NCBI GenBank assembly: GCA_026195905.1
Contig: JAPHRE010000026.1
Coordinates: 1-64,000, forward strand
DNA length: 64,000 bases
Reading direction: 5' to 3'
DNA from: Pseudopelagicola sp.
Lineage (GTDB): Bacteria; Pseudomonadota; Alphaproteobacteria; Rhodobacterales; Rhodobacteraceae
Position numbers and translations under genes: made by a program. Positions 35,946 through 46,331 of the stretch are shown here, piece by piece. The notes beneath the pieces are model-generated. The model saw nothing but the letters and a program-made list of their open reading frames with translations, had not been told where the DNA came from and did no database searches. Within the stretch, counting starts at the first letter, position 1. Each line of letters opens with the position of its first letter.

Positions 35946-38024
35946 ATGTCCACGCCCGAGCCAAATCTAAACCCGGAAGAGGAAGACCAACTCTTTCGCC
36001 TTCTGCGTCAGCTTGACCTGACGCCGGACGCGTCTCAGCGGGCAATAGCGGCGGCTTTGGGGGTTTCCCTTGGGCGTTTGAACGCTCAGCTTCGTTCGGC
36101 CGCCGACATTGGCTTGATCAAGATCACCGAACGCGTCGGGCCGGATAAACGCCAACGTTTTGCCTACGCGCTCACAACACGAGGCGGTGCAGAAAAAACC
36201 CGCCTTGCCGACCAATTTCTCGCCCGAAAATTCGACGAATATGACGCGCTCCACGCCGAATTGACCGGCACAACCAGTGGCCTCGTCCCCTTCAAATACA
36301 GGACCAAACTCATGCAGAATAACCTTGCGCCTATCACCGAGCTTTATGTGTCGTATGACAGCGCCCAGAAACTCAAAGTTGAAGCCGCCGATCTGGTGAG
36401 CCATGATCTGACACCGCGTCAGATCTGTGACCTTGAACTGCTGATGAACGGCGGGTTCAACCCGCTCAAAGGGTTCCTGTCCGAAGCGGATTATAACGGC
36501 GTCGTCGAAAACATGCGCCTTGCCGATGGGCAGCTTTGGCCAATGCCGATCACGCTCGACGTGTCCGAAACATTCGCGCAAGAAATCGAGATCGGGCAGG
36601 ATATTGCCCTGCGCGATCAAGAGGGCGTCATTCTTGCCACGATGACCGTCACAGACCGCTGGACCCCGAACAAAGCGCGCGAGGCCGAAAAGGTCTTTGG
36701 TGCCGATGACGACGCGCATCCGGCCGTCAACTACCTGCACAATCAGGCGGGCAAGATCTATCTGGGTGGCCCCATCACCGGCATCCAGCAGCCCGTCCAT
36801 TACGATTTCCGCGGTCGTCGCGATACACCCAACGAGCTGCGCGCCTATTTTCGCAAGCTGGGCTGGCGCAAGGTTGTGGCGTTCCAAACCCGCAATCCGC
36901 TCCACCGTGCCCATCAGGAGCTTACATTCCGCGCCGCCAAAGAAGCACAGGCCAACCTGCTTATTCATCCCGTTGTCGGCATGACCAAGCCGGGCGACGT
37001 TGACCACTTTACCCGTGTGCGCTGTTACGAGGCGGTTCTCGACAAATACCCAAGCTCGACCACCACGATGTCGCTTCTGAATCTCGCCATGCGTATGGCA
37101 GGTCCGCGCGAGGCCGTCTGGCACGGGCTTATCCGCAAGAACCACGGCTGCACGCATTTCATTGTTGGCCGCGATCATGCCGGTCCGGGCAAGAATTCGG
37201 CGGGCGAAGATTTTTATGGCCCCTACGACGCACAAGAATTGTTCCGCGCCCACCAAGAGGAAATCGGCATCGAAATGGTCGATTTCAAACATATGGTTTA
37301 TGTGCAGGAACGCGCCCAATACGAAGCCATTGACGAGATCGCCGACAAGGACGATGTCACCATTCTTAACATCTCCGGCACAGAGCTGCGTCGCCGCCTC
37401 TCGGAAGGCCTTGAGATTCCCGACTGGTTCTCTTTCCCCGAAGTCGTCTCTGAGCTTCGCAAGACGCGGCCGCCGCGCTCCAAGCAGGGGTTTACCGTCT
37501 TCTTTACCGGCTTTTCTGGATCGGGCAAATCGACCATCGCCAACGCTCTTATGGTCAAGCTGATGGAGATGGGCGGGCGCCCGGTGACGCTTCTTGATGG
37601 GGATATCGTGCGTAAGAACCTCAGCTCGGAACTTGGCTTTTCGAAAGAGCATCGTGATTTGAACATTCGCCGGATTGGCTATGTCGCATCGGAAATTACC
37701 AAGAACGGCGGTATCGCCATCTGTGCTCCGATTGCGCCCTATGCCGCGACCCGTCGCGCGGTGCGCGAAGATGTCGAGCAATTTGGAGCCTTCATCGAAG
37801 TCCACGTCGCAACCTCGATTGAGGAATGCGAACGCCGGGACCGCAAGGGGCTTTATAAGCTGGCGCGTGAAGGGAAGATCAAGGAATTTACCGGGATTTC
37901 AGACCCTTATGACATCCCCGCAACGCCGGAACTGCGCGTTGAGACCGAAAATGTCGATGTCGACAACTGCGCGCATCAGGTCATCCTCAAACTTGAGAGC
38001 ATGGGCCTGATCGCCGCGCACTAA
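35946..38024 (+). CDS. cysC: MarR-type HTH domain joined to ATP sulfurylase/APS kinase
   Basis: This is a single open frame of 692 residues. Residues 10-108 match the MarR-family EPS-associated regulators (SQRAIAAALGVSLGRLN, then RFAYALTTRGGAEKTRL and FLARKFDEYDALHAEL). Residues 123-692 form the usual bifunctional enzyme of Rhodobacterales: ATP sulfurylase (QTRNPLHRAH, GRDHAGPG) then APS kinase (FTGFSGSGKST). It makes APS and PAPS from sulfate. An ATG at 36312 (residue 123), preceded by ACAGGACCAAACTC, could start a separate enzyme. So it is either a true fusion or two genes in the same frame with no stop between. The gene symbol cysC covers the kinase part; the sulfurylase part is sat-like. 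Confidence 0.85.
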   Translation: MSTPEPNLNPEEEDQLFRLLRQLDLTPDASQRAIAAALGVSLGRLNAQLRSAADIGLIKITERVGPDKRQRFAYALTTRGGAEKTRLADQFLARKFDEYDALHAELTGTTSGLVPFKYRTKLMQNNLAPITELYVSYDSAQKLKVEAADLVSHDLTPRQICDLELLMNGGFNPLKGFLSEADYNGVVENMRLADGQLWPMPITLDVSETFAQEIEIGQDIALRDQEGVILATMTVTDRWTPNKAREAEKVFGADDDAHPAVNYLHNQAGKIYLGGPITGIQQPVHYDFRGRRDTPNELRAYFRKLGWRKVVAFQTRNPLHRAHQELTFRAAKEAQANLLIHPVVGMTKPGDVDHFTRVRCYEAVLDKYPSSTTTMSLLNLAMRMAGPREAVWHGLIRKNHGCTHFIVGRDHAGPGKNSAGEDFYGPYDAQELFRAHQEEIGIEMVDFKHMVYVQERAQYEAIDEIADKDDVTILNISGTELRRRLSEGLEIPDWFSFPEVVSELRKTRPPRSKQGFTVFFTGFSGSGKSTIANALMVKLMEMGGRPVTLLDGDIVRKNLSSELGFSKEHRDLNIRRIGYVASEITKNGGIAICAPIAPYAATRRAVREDVEQFGAFIEVHVATSIEECERRDRKGLYKLAREGKIKEFTGISDPYDIPATPELRVETENVDVDNCAHQVILKLESMGLIAAH
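36312..38024 (+). other. Alternative internal start for a stand-alone sulfurylase/APS kinase
   Basis: The ATG at 36312 would give the 570-residue length usual for the bifunctional enzyme. AGGA lies about ten bases upstream, a reasonable ribosome site. If used, the first 122 codons would either be read through as a fusion or serve as a regulator whose stop codon is missing. Confidence 0.5.
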
Positions 38025-38041
38025 GCCGGTTGAAAAAAGAC

Positions 38042-38070
38042 AAAAGCCGCCTCTCGGGGGCGGCTTTTTC
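38042..38070 (+). terminator. Rho-independent terminator of the sulfurylase gene
   Basis: AAAAGCCGCC and GGCGGCTTTTT form a strong stem around a TCTCGGG loop, 18 bases after the stop codon. A T run follows. Confidence 0.9.
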
Positions 38071-38114
38071 TTTGCGGCGCAATTTATACCGGACGCAACA
38101 CGCCCGCGCAGGGA

Positions 38115-38342
38115 TCAGTGGACCGTCACCGGCGCAAAATCATTCTGGCGCGCGAGGACAAATGCCAAGCTACGCTCTTTGACGAGCGCCAAACGTTCGC
38201 CATCCGCCGCATGAACAGCATAGATCACGTCAGCGCCTTCGACCTGATCGCGCATTTCTTCGGGGAGGTCGCTTACGGACACTTCGCGAACATAGACAAT
38301 CCGGTTTTCGTGTTCCTGACCAAAATCATAATGCGTATACAT
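38115..38342 (-). CDS. DUF1150 family protein
   Basis: This 75-residue acidic protein has the DUF1150 pattern (IVYVREVSVSDLPEEM and ALVKERSLAFVLARQND). It is a small alphaproteobacterial family of unknown function. It starts two bases after the stop of hsp20 and must be co-transcribed with it, so it is likely heat-induced. This suggests a role in protein quality control, an inference from context only. Confidence 0.85.
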   Translation of the reverse strand: MYTHYDFGQEHENRIVYVREVSVSDLPEEMRDQVEGADVIYAVHAADGERLALVKERSLAFVLARQNDFAPVTVH

Positions 38343-38344
38343 GG

Positions 38345-38758
38345 TTATTTCGTCCTGATTTCTATCGTTTGCACAACAGTTTCCGGCCGGGTGCGGCTTA
38401 GATCAACATGCAGCAGGCCGTTTTCGATAATGGCCTCGCCAACCTCCACCCCATCCGCGAGCACAAAGCTGCGCTGGAACTGGCGGGCGGCGATTCCGCG
38501 GTGCAAAAAGATGCGGCCCTCATCGTCTTCCTGTTGGCGGCCACGGATCACGAGCTGACGATCCTCGACCGTGATCGAAAGGTCCGATTCGCCGAACCCC
38601 GCCACGGCCAGCGTAATGCGGTAGGAATAATCCGATGTCTGTTCGATATTATAGGGCGGATAGCCTTCGTTGCCCGATTTCGCGGTGCGTTCCAAAAGGC
38701 GTTCCAGTTGTTCAAACCCGAGCATGTTCGGGTAAGCGTTGAGAGTCAGTTTACTCAT
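38345..38758 (-). CDS. Small heat-shock protein Hsp20/IbpA
   Basis: This is a 137-residue alpha-crystallin chaperone that binds unfolding proteins. The alpha-crystallin domain covers about 35-125 (YRITLAVAGFGESDLSITVEDRQL, outlined; GRIFLHRGIAARQFQRSF). The N-terminal part has MSKLTLNAYPNMLGFEQLERLL. The start at 38758 lies just after an AAGGA site that is masked by the ROSE hairpin described next. A longer frame to 38815 is rejected because its extra codons are this leader. Confidence 0.93.
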   Translation of the reverse strand: MSKLTLNAYPNMLGFEQLERLLERTAKSGNEGYPPYNIEQTSDYSYRITLAVAGFGESDLSITVEDRQLVIRGRQQEDDEGRIFLHRGIAARQFQRSFVLADGVEVGEAIIENGLLHVDLSRTRPETVVQTIEIRTK

Positions 38759-38812
38759 CGACACGTCCTTGCATAAGCGACAGTCCAGCGCAGACCCCGT
38801 TTTGGCGATCCA
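38759..38812 (-). promoter_or_regulatory. ROSE-type RNA thermometer in the hsp20 leader
   Basis: In the minus-strand leader the segment GTCGCTTATGCAAGGAC (38765-38781) can fold so that GUC-CUU pairs with AAGGAC and one G bulges out of the first arm. The UCGCU sequence facing the AAGGA ribosome site is the hallmark of ROSE elements (UYGCU). An upstream hairpin (GTCTGCGCTGGAC) supports it. Heat would melt the stem and free the site. Confidence 0.75.
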
Positions 38813-38817
38813 CAAAT

Positions 38818-38850
38818 ATAAATATGGGAAAGCTGCGCGCAGACTGCAAG
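38818..38850 (-). promoter_or_regulatory. RpoH (sigma-32)-like promoter of hsp20
   Basis: On the minus strand CTTGCAG (38844-38850) and CCCATATTTAT (38818-38828) resemble the -35 CTTGAA and -10 CCCCATNT elements of heat-shock promoters. There are 19 bases between CTTG and CCAT, within the usual range. The predicted transcript starts about 54 bases before the hsp20 start codon. Confidence 0.65.
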
Positions 38851-38914
38851 GGCTTTGCAGCCAAGACGCTATTCGCTATGCTAGAGGTCTGACGAATATC
38901 AGGAAATCCCGACC

Positions 38915-39139
38915 ATGAACGCCCCTCGTGATCTGTCTATGAAAACCAATGATGTATTGCGCGTGGAGCTTGAAGTGTTCCGGCAGGAACACCGCGATCT
39001 TGACGAGGCGATCCATGCCTTGACCGAGCGCAATACGGGCGACCAATTGACCCTTCAGAGGCTAAAGAAACAAAAACTTCGACTGAAGGATCTCATCGCA
39101 CAAATCGAGGATCGCCTAACCCCTGATATCATTGCGTGA
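38915..39139 (+). CDS. YdcH family protein (DUF465)
   Basis: This 74-residue protein is almost entirely helical (EVFRQEHRDLDEAIHALTERN, outlined; LQRLKKQKLRLKDLIAQIEDRL) and matches the DUF465/YdcH family of unknown function. The AGGA upstream of the ATG at 38915 supports the start. It lies divergently from hsp20 and 76 bases before purE. Confidence 0.87.
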   Translation: MNAPRDLSMKTNDVLRVELEVFRQEHRDLDEAIHALTERNTGDQLTLQRLKKQKLRLKDLIAQIEDRLTPDIIA

Positions 39140-39215
39140 TGGTTTCTTGGCCTGCCGCATTGCACCGCGCGGAGCATCGTCTATAACCCCTGTTTTTAAG
39201 GCGTCGGAGGCATGA

Positions 39216-39704
39216 ATGGGCGACATCACAGTTGGGATCATCATGGGAAGCCAGTCGGATTGGCCGACCATGAAAAATGCAGCAGATATTCTTGACGAAT
39301 TGGGGATCCCCTATGAGGCCAAGATCGTCTCGGCCCATCGCACCCCGGACCGCCTTTGGAGCTATGGCAAAGAGGCTGCGGGTCGTGGTCTCAAGGTTAT
39401 TATCGCAGGCGCGGGCGGTGCGGCGCATCTTCCCGGCATGATGGCGTCAAAGACGCGGGTGCCGGTCGTCGGTGTGCCGGTACAGACCAAGGCGCTCTCA
39501 GGTGTCGACAGCCTTTATTCCATCGTTCAGATGCCCAAGGGATTTCCGGTCGCGACAATGGCGATCGGTGCCGCAGGAGCAGCCAATGCCGGCTTGATGG
39601 CGGCGGGTATCCTTGCCACCTCTGATCCCGCCCTTGCCGCGCGCCTGGACGCATGGCGCGATGCCCTTTCCGCCTCTATCCCTGATGAGCCGCAAGATGA
39701 CTGA
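39216..39704 (+). CDS. purE: N5-carboxyaminoimidazole ribonucleotide mutase
   Basis: This 162-residue class I PurE interconverts N5-CAIR and CAIR in purine synthesis. The motif [12 protein letters not shown] holds the substrate-binding Ser-Asp, and SAHRTPD holds the catalytic His. [11 protein letters not shown] is also intact. Class I PurE works with PurK, which follows with an eight-base overlap. Confidence 0.96.
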   Translation: MGDITVGIIMGSQSDWPTMKNAADILDELGIPYEAKIVSAHRTPDRLWSYGKEAAGRGLKVIIAGAGGAAHLPGMMASKTRVPVVGVPVQTKALSGVDSLYSIVQMPKGFPVATMAIGAAGAANAGLMAAGILATSDPALAARLDAWRDALSASIPDEPQDD

Positions 39705-40773
39705 TCCCCTCCCCCTCGGTAGCACCATTGGTATTCTCGGCGGCGGTCAGCTTGGCCGGATGCTCTCGGTCGCGGCCTCGCGGCTTGGCTATGTGACACA
39801 TATCTTCGAGCCGGGCACCAACCCGCCCGCCGGGCAGGTTGCCGATACGGTGACCACCGCGCCTTATGAGGATGTGGACGCGCTCAAGGCGTTTGCGGAC
39901 GCGGTGGATGTCATCACCTACGAGTTTGAGAACATCCCCACCTCTGCGCTTGATATCCTTGAGGCGCACCGCCCGATACGACCGGGCCGCGAGGCGCTTC
40001 GGGTGAGCCAGGATCGCCTGACGGAAAAGGATTTTCTGCAAGGTCTTGGACTCAAGACCGCGCCCTATGCCGCCGTGGAGACCCTTGAAGAGCTTGAGGC
40101 CGCCGTCTCAGATATCGGCGCACCCGCGATCCTCAAGACCCGGCGTTTTGGCTATGACGGTAAGGGACAAGCGCGGATCAACGGCCCCGAGGATATGCCC
40201 CGCGCGATTGAGGATATGGCAGGTGCCCCGGCGCTCCTTGAGGGGTTTGTCGATTTCAGCCATGAGGTTTCGGTGATTGCCGCGCGTGGCCTTTCGGGCG
40301 AAGTCGCCTGTTTCGATCCGGGCGAGAACGTCCATCGTGACGGTATCTTGCGCACCACGACCGTCCCGGCCAACCTCACCGCCTCGCAGCGCATGGATGC
40401 GGTGCTTCTCGCGGCAAATATCCTGAACGCGCTCGATTATGTCGGCGTGATGGGGGTCGAGCTTTTTGTGACGGGCCAAGGGCTTGTCGTCAACGAGATC
40501 GCGCCGCGCGTGCATAATTCCGGTCACTGGACCCAGAACGGCTGTGTGGTGGATCAGTTTGAACAGCATATCCGTGCTGTGACGGGCCTGCCTCTCGGAG
40601 ACGGCCAGCGCCACGCCAATATCGTGATGGAAAACCTGATTGGGGACGACCTCGCGCAAATCCCGCAACTCTTGCGCAGTGGCGATACCGCCCTGCACCT
40701 TTACGGCAAGGCCGACGCCAAGCCGGGCCGCAAGATGGGACATGTGAACCGGGTTCGCCCAAAGGCAGACTAA
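39697..40773 (+). CDS. purK: N5-carboxyaminoimidazole ribonucleotide synthase
   Basis: This 358-residue ATP-grasp enzyme makes N5-CAIR from AIR, bicarbonate and ATP. The N-terminal motif is [13 protein letters not shown], the ATP-grasp segments are [14 protein letters not shown] and [15 protein letters not shown]. The start at 39697 (MTDPLPL) fits the family; the ATG at 39685 is a possible alternative. It overlaps the end of purE, so the two are translationally coupled. Confidence 0.95.
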   Translation: MTDPLPLGSTIGILGGGQLGRMLSVAASRLGYVTHIFEPGTNPPAGQVADTVTTAPYEDVDALKAFADAVDVITYEFENIPTSALDILEAHRPIRPGREALRVSQDRLTEKDFLQGLGLKTAPYAAVETLEELEAAVSDIGAPAILKTRRFGYDGKGQARINGPEDMPRAIEDMAGAPALLEGFVDFSHEVSVIAARGLSGEVACFDPGENVHRDGILRTTTVPANLTASQRMDAVLLAANILNALDYVGVMGVELFVTGQGLVVNEIAPRVHNSGHWTQNGCVVDQFEQHIRAVTGLPLGDGQRHANIVMENLIGDDLAQIPQLLRSGDTALHLYGKADAKPGRKMGHVNRVRPKAD

Positions 40774-40780
40774 CCGGCGA

Positions 40781-41911
40781 TCAAGACAGGAACCGGGCCG
40801 CAATCGGCCCGGCCATATAAGCAATCCTCCCGGCGACAAAGGTTGCGCCGATGCGGCCCGTTTTCGGGTCCATGACCACAAGGTCAGCGCGTTTGCCGAT
40901 CTCGATCCGACCGCGATCTGTCAGGCCAAGAACCCGCGCCGGCCCCTCCGAGACAAGCCGCCACGCCTCTTCGAAAGGCATGATGTTTTCCGCCACGAGC
41001 CGCACCACCGCCTGCCGCATGGCCGGATAGTGATAATCCGAGGCAATGGCATCGCCGATCCCGTCGCGCAGCAGGTCCGTCGCCGAAACGTTGCCCTTAT
41101 GCGAATTGCCCCGCACCACATTGGGCGCGCCAAGCACAACAGCGTCGCCCGCGGCGTGTGCCGCCGCTGCGGCCTCATGGGTTTCTGGAAATTCTGCAAG
41201 CGCCGCGCCACGCCCCCGCCATTGCGCGCGCTCTGCGGCGGTGTTGTCATCATGGCTCCCAAGAAAAACGCCTTTGGCGGCAAGGCGAGAGGCCAGCGCG
41301 GTCACTGCCTCTGGCACGGCGTCGCGATGATCATGCAACGCTTGCAGGAGCGCGTGATGGGTCTCTGGATTGCGCCCTGCCTTGAGCGCCTGTCCGGTCA
41401 GGCGCGGCGGGCGGCGGCCTTTGGCCAAGGCATCATGCGGCACATGATCGTTAAAGACGACATAGCGTGCGCCGCTGCTCGCAACGAGCGCCTCGAACCG
41501 CGCATACTCCTCAAGCAAATGGGTCTCAAGCCGCAGTTGCAGTTTCATATCCGTCAAAAGCCCCGGCTCGTCGCGCAAGGCGGCGGCAAAACGTTCGGCA
41601 AAATCAGGGCCGCGCATCCCGCCTTCCCAAGAGAAGAACTGGGCCAACATGGCGGTTGTAATACCGCTTGAGGCAAGCTCGGCATCCGCCGCATGAAGCC
41701 CAGGCGAGAGATCCTTAAGCGCCCCACGGCGCGGCGCGATATGGCGTTCAAATCCGTCGCCATGCAGGTCAATCATCCCCGGAAGCACCCAAAGCCCGGT
41801 CAGGTCAACCGCGCGCCCCTCTCCATTGTGCGCGATGCGGCCATCGACAAGGGCCATGTCGCCCTCCTCAAAACCCTCGGGGCCAAGGGTTTGCATACCA
41901 GTCAATCTCAT
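40781..41911 (-). CDS. phnM: PhnM-type alpha-D-ribose 1-methylphosphonate 5-triphosphate diphosphatase
   Basis: This 376-residue amidohydrolase is of the PhnM group, which removes pyrophosphate from a triphosphate intermediate of the C-P lyase pathway. The metal motif is [16 protein letters not shown]. Further conserved segments are [17 protein letters not shown] and ASDYHYPAM. No phnGHIJKL genes are near, so it is an orphan here. The rest of the pathway may lie elsewhere or the enzyme may have another substrate. Its start overlaps the end of the preceding hydrolase gene by four bases (ATGA). Confidence 0.88.
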   Translation of the reverse strand: MRLTGMQTLGPEGFEEGDMALVDGRIAHNGEGRAVDLTGLWVLPGMIDLHGDGFERHIAPRRGALKDLSPGLHAADAELASSGITTAMLAQFFSWEGGMRGPDFAERFAAALRDEPGLLTDMKLQLRLETHLLEEYARFEALVASSGARYVVFNDHVPHDALAKGRRPPRLTGQALKAGRNPETHHALLQALHDHRDAVPEAVTALASRLAAKGVFLGSHDDNTAAERAQWRGRGAALAEFPETHEAAAAAHAAGDAVVLGAPNVVRGNSHKGNVSATDLLRDGIGDAIASDYHYPAMRQAVVRLVAENIMPFEEAWRLVSEGPARVLGLTDRGRIEIGKRADLVVMDPKTGRIGATFVAGRIAYMAGPIAARFLS

Positions 41912-42651
41912 CGCCCGATCCCTGCCCAGAAAAGCACATCCCCGAGCGACATATCGTGGTGAAACCGACCATTGGCAAGGAAATACACGGTCTCGGCAAT
42001 CACGTGGGGGTTGTTCATCATGAACGTATGGGTCACCGGCAATACAATATGATCCGCCATCCCCTCAACGCGGGTCGACCCGACCGAGACCTTGCCATCA
42101 TCCGGCCCCGGCACGAGCATTGACGTGAGCGGATTGAGCGAGCGACTCCCGGCGATAATCCCAAGCTCAAACTCCACAGGCGGCAAATGTGACGGTAGCC
42201 CATCCGTGCCAAGCTGTGCGCCTGCCGGGCCATTGAACCACTCGAAGGCTTCACCCCAAAGCTCGATCTCCTTGCCCCACTTGGTCATTTCATCGACAAG
42301 TTTGCTGCCGTGATTGGGCGGGCCAAGCATGACAACGCGGCCAAGAGTCTCGGGCTTATGCTGCGAAAGCCAAAGCCGGGTCAGTATCCCCCCCATCGAA
42401 TGGGTCACAAAATGCACCTTGCCCGCGCCGCACTCCGCGACGGCCTGCGGCAAGAGCGGGTCGATGAGCGCCTGCAACTCGGCCTTTGTCGAGGGATAAC
42501 CGGGGCGCACCACATCATAGCCCTCGCGGCGCAAAGCGGCCTCCATCACGACAAAGCTCGTCTCTGTGCGCGCCAACCCATGCAGCAGGATCACGCAATC
42601 GGCCACCGCAGGGGCGGGAATCAGGGCCAGTATGAGAACAACGAGACGCAT
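41908..42651 (-). CDS. Secreted alpha/beta hydrolase (lipase-like)
   Basis: This 247-residue protein starts with a signal peptide (about 1-17, [17 protein letters not shown]). The alpha/beta hydrolase fold has the oxyanion motif [10 protein letters not shown], the nucleophile elbow [10 protein letters not shown] and a likely catalytic His in [10 protein letters not shown]. It resembles triacylglycerol lipase or PGAP1-like esterases, which may act on lipids in the periplasm or outside. Its stop overlaps the phnM start, but a functional link with PhnM is unclear. Confidence 0.82.
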   Translation of the reverse strand: MRLVVLILALIPAPAVADCVILLHGLARTETSFVVMEAALRREGYDVVRPGYPSTKAELQALIDPLLPQAVAECGAGKVHFVTHSMGGILTRLWLSQHKPETLGRVVMLGPPNHGSKLVDEMTKWGKEIELWGEAFEWFNGPAGAQLGTDGLPSHLPPVEFELGIIAGSRSLNPLTSMLVPGPDDGKVSVGSTRVEGMADHIVLPVTHTFMMNNPHVIAETVYFLANGRFHHDMSLGDVLFWAGIGR

Positions 42652-42711
42652 CCTATTGAGATAGGCCGTGTTGGACGGCTACAAAAGCCCTGTTGCAAAG
42701 GAAAACAGCCC

Positions 42712-43182
42712 ATGACCACGCCTCGTCTCGCCGTGCGCGCCCTTATCATGCAGGACGATCGCCTTTTGCTGGTGAATGCTTTCCCCGGTGACATTGACGA
42801 TCTTTGGTGCGCGCCGGGCGGCGGGGTTGAAAAGAACGCCTCGCTCCCCGCCAACCTCGCACGGGAGGTTTGGGAAGAAACGGGCCTGCGCATTTCGGTC
42901 GGCGCGCCCTGTCTCGTGAATGAATTTCACAATCCAGAGGACGGGTTTCATCAGGTCGACCTCTATTTTCGCTGTCGGATTATGGCCGGGACGCTTCGCG
43001 ATGATTGGCAAGACCCCGAAGCCATCGTCAATCGCCGCTGCTTCTTTGACCGTGCGGAGATGACGGGCATCCGGTTCAAGCCGGATAGCCTGCCGGATGT
43101 GGCATGGGGCCGCGATGGGGTCAGCTATGACCCTCTAGAGCTTTTGGTCAAACCGCGTCAGGCTCCGAAAGGTGGCGCGTAG
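42712..43182 (+). CDS. Nudix hydrolase with an altered Nudix box
   Basis: This is a 156-residue Nudix protein. The box runs from GGGVEKNASLPANLA to REVWEETGL. The Arg-Glu and Glu-Glu that bind magnesium are present, but the glutamate that follows GX5 in the canonical box is Ser here. Such changes occur in some family members, so activity is uncertain. The start at 42712 follows AAAGGAAAACAGCC. It is divergent from the lipase-like gene and its 3' end overlaps the GNAT gene by 25 bases in convergent orientation. The substrate is unknown. Confidence 0.87.
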   Translation: MTTPRLAVRALIMQDDRLLLVNAFPGDIDDLWCAPGGGVEKNASLPANLAREVWEETGLRISVGAPCLVNEFHNPEDGFHQVDLYFRCRIMAGTLRDDWQDPEAIVNRRCFFDRAEMTGIRFKPDSLPDVAWGRDGVSYDPLELLVKPRQAPKGGA

Positions 43183-43625
43183 ACGAGCGTTTCAGCAGGC
43201 TGTTGCGCCTCAAGTTTTGGCGCGTAAAGGCCGGTGTAGGTGACGGGAAACGGCGTCTGAAGCCGCGCCGTGCGGGTATAGTCAAACCCAAACCGTGCAT
43301 AATACGCCGGGTCGCCAAGCACCACGACCGGCGCGTTGGCGTAATCGACCGCCATTTGACACAAGGCAGAGCCGATGCCTTTTGCCTGACGTTTGGGGTC
43401 AACCGAAACAGGTGCCAAGGCGAGCCACCCCTTGGGGCTATCCATCCGCGACAAAGCCACATGCCCGACGATCCGGCCCCGATCCTCGGCCACCAGTTCG
43501 AGCGCCATATAGCCCCCTTTGCGCAGCGCCTCGACAAGCACCGCTTCTTCATCCTGCCCAAAGGCGCGTTTGACGATATCGCGCACCTTGGCAGCATCCT
43601 TGGGACCATAACCGCGAATAATCAT
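43158..43625 (-). CDS. GNAT-family N-acetyltransferase
   Basis: This is a 155-residue acetyltransferase with the acetyl-CoA motif VDPKRQAKGIGSALCQMAV (motif A) and the following strand VVVLGDPAYYARFGF, typical of YhbS-like enzymes. The acceptor is unknown. Its 3' end overlaps the Nudix gene, which is read the other way, by 25 bases. Confidence 0.88.
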   Translation of the reverse strand: MIIRGYGPKDAAKVRDIVKRAFGQDEEAVLVEALRKGGYMALELVAEDRGRIVGHVALSRMDSPKGWLALAPVSVDPKRQAKGIGSALCQMAVDYANAPVVVLGDPAYYARFGFDYTRTARLQTPFPVTYTGLYAPKLEAQQPAETLVYAPPFGA

Positions 43626-43661
43626 GGCGCGACCCTAGGCGCTCGCGCGCTGCGCAACAAG

Positions 43662-44507
43662 TCAGCCGCGCCGCAGAGAGACAAGAACACCGCCCATCAC
43701 CAACGTCGACGCCAACACAAACCGCAGGGTCAGCGGCTCTTGCACGAAAAAGGCGCCGCCCATCAGGGCAATGACCGGTACGCTCAACTGTGCCACGGCG
43801 GCCCGCGCCGCGCCGAGCGTTGGCAACAGATGATACCAAAGCGCATAACCCATCCCCGACATCACCGCGCCCGACACCACCGCAAGCAGGATGCTCTGTG
43901 CAGACCATGTCCCGGATGTGCCCGCAATCGCGACCCAGAACAGACCGGCAATCGCCGCCCACAAGAAATTGACGGCGGTCGCCTGAAGCGGATCGCCCGC
44001 AGTGCGGCCAAGAAGCGAATATATCCCCCAGCCAATCCCGGCGCCCGCCATAGCCACGATATGCGGCCCGGAACGGACACCCTCACCGCCCGGCCACAAG
44101 AGCCAACCCAACCCCGCCAGCGCCAAACCTGCCCCGATCCAACGCGACGTGGGCACGGTCTCATGTGCAAGAAGCGCACCCGCAAACATGGTGATCTGCA
44201 CCACCGAAAACAGGATCAACGCCCCAAATCCGGGATCAAGCGCGGCATAGGCTGCGGAAAAGCCGAAGATATATGCCAATAGCGCCAGCACCGGCCAACT
44301 CTGACGCCAGCCGCTCTGCCCTCCACCAAAGTCAACGCGCCGCCCCTGAAGCCCCAAAAGCAACATCAACATTGCCGCCCCCGAGACGAGGCGCAGCAGG
44401 CCGAACAACTCTGCATCCATGCCGCCATCGGTCAGCGCCACGCGATTGAGAACAGAATTGGCCGCAAAGGCGACCATCGTCAGAGCGGTCAGAAGAAAAA
44501 GGCGCAT
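43662..44507 (-). CDS. EamA-type drug/metabolite transporter
   Basis: This 281-residue protein has about ten hydrophobic helices in two EamA repeats (starting near 5 and 147). The second repeat includes WGIYSLLGR and QLSVPVIALMGGAFF. DMT transporters export amino acids, metabolites or drugs; the substrate cannot be read. It is transcribed in the same direction as the GNAT gene 36 bases upstream of it, so the two may be co-transcribed. Confidence 0.87.
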   Translation of the reverse strand: MRLFLLTALTMVAFAANSVLNRVALTDGGMDAELFGLLRLVSGAAMLMLLLGLQGRRVDFGGGQSGWRQSWPVLALLAYIFGFSAAYAALDPGFGALILFSVVQITMFAGALLAHETVPTSRWIGAGLALAGLGWLLWPGGEGVRSGPHIVAMAGAGIGWGIYSLLGRTAGDPLQATAVNFLWAAIAGLFWVAIAGTSGTWSAQSILLAVVSGAVMSGMGYALWYHLLPTLGAARAAVAQLSVPVIALMGGAFFVQEPLTLRFVLASTLVMGGVLVSLRRG

Positions 44508-44598
44508 GAGGTCCGGTCCAAAGAGGGCGAGAGCTGCAATCTGCGCGACAGCGGCACGCAGCGCAACTCAATCAACGTCACCGGCCCCACCCAATATG

Positions 44599-44626
44599 AA
44601 AAAGGGCCGCCCGAAGGCGACCCTTT
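44599..44626 (-). terminator. Rho-independent terminator of groESL
   Basis: On the minus strand AAAGGGTCGCC and GGGCGGCCCTTT form a stem around a TTC-containing loop, followed by TTTTTC. It lies 25 bases beyond the groEL stop codon. Confidence 0.85.
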
Positions 44627-44651
44627 GAATGTTCCAGATGGAACGGCGCGA

Positions 44652-46298
<1,647 letters not shown>

Positions 46299-46331
46299 TT
46301 ACCTCTCTTGAATTCTTTTCTGGGGCGACGA

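Noticed and set aside
35967-37805. 612-codon open frame on the minus strand opposite the sulfurylase gene
   Set aside because: It is antisense to a protein with clear domains. Long antisense frames are common in GC-rich genes with this codon use, and no start signal or domain is seen.
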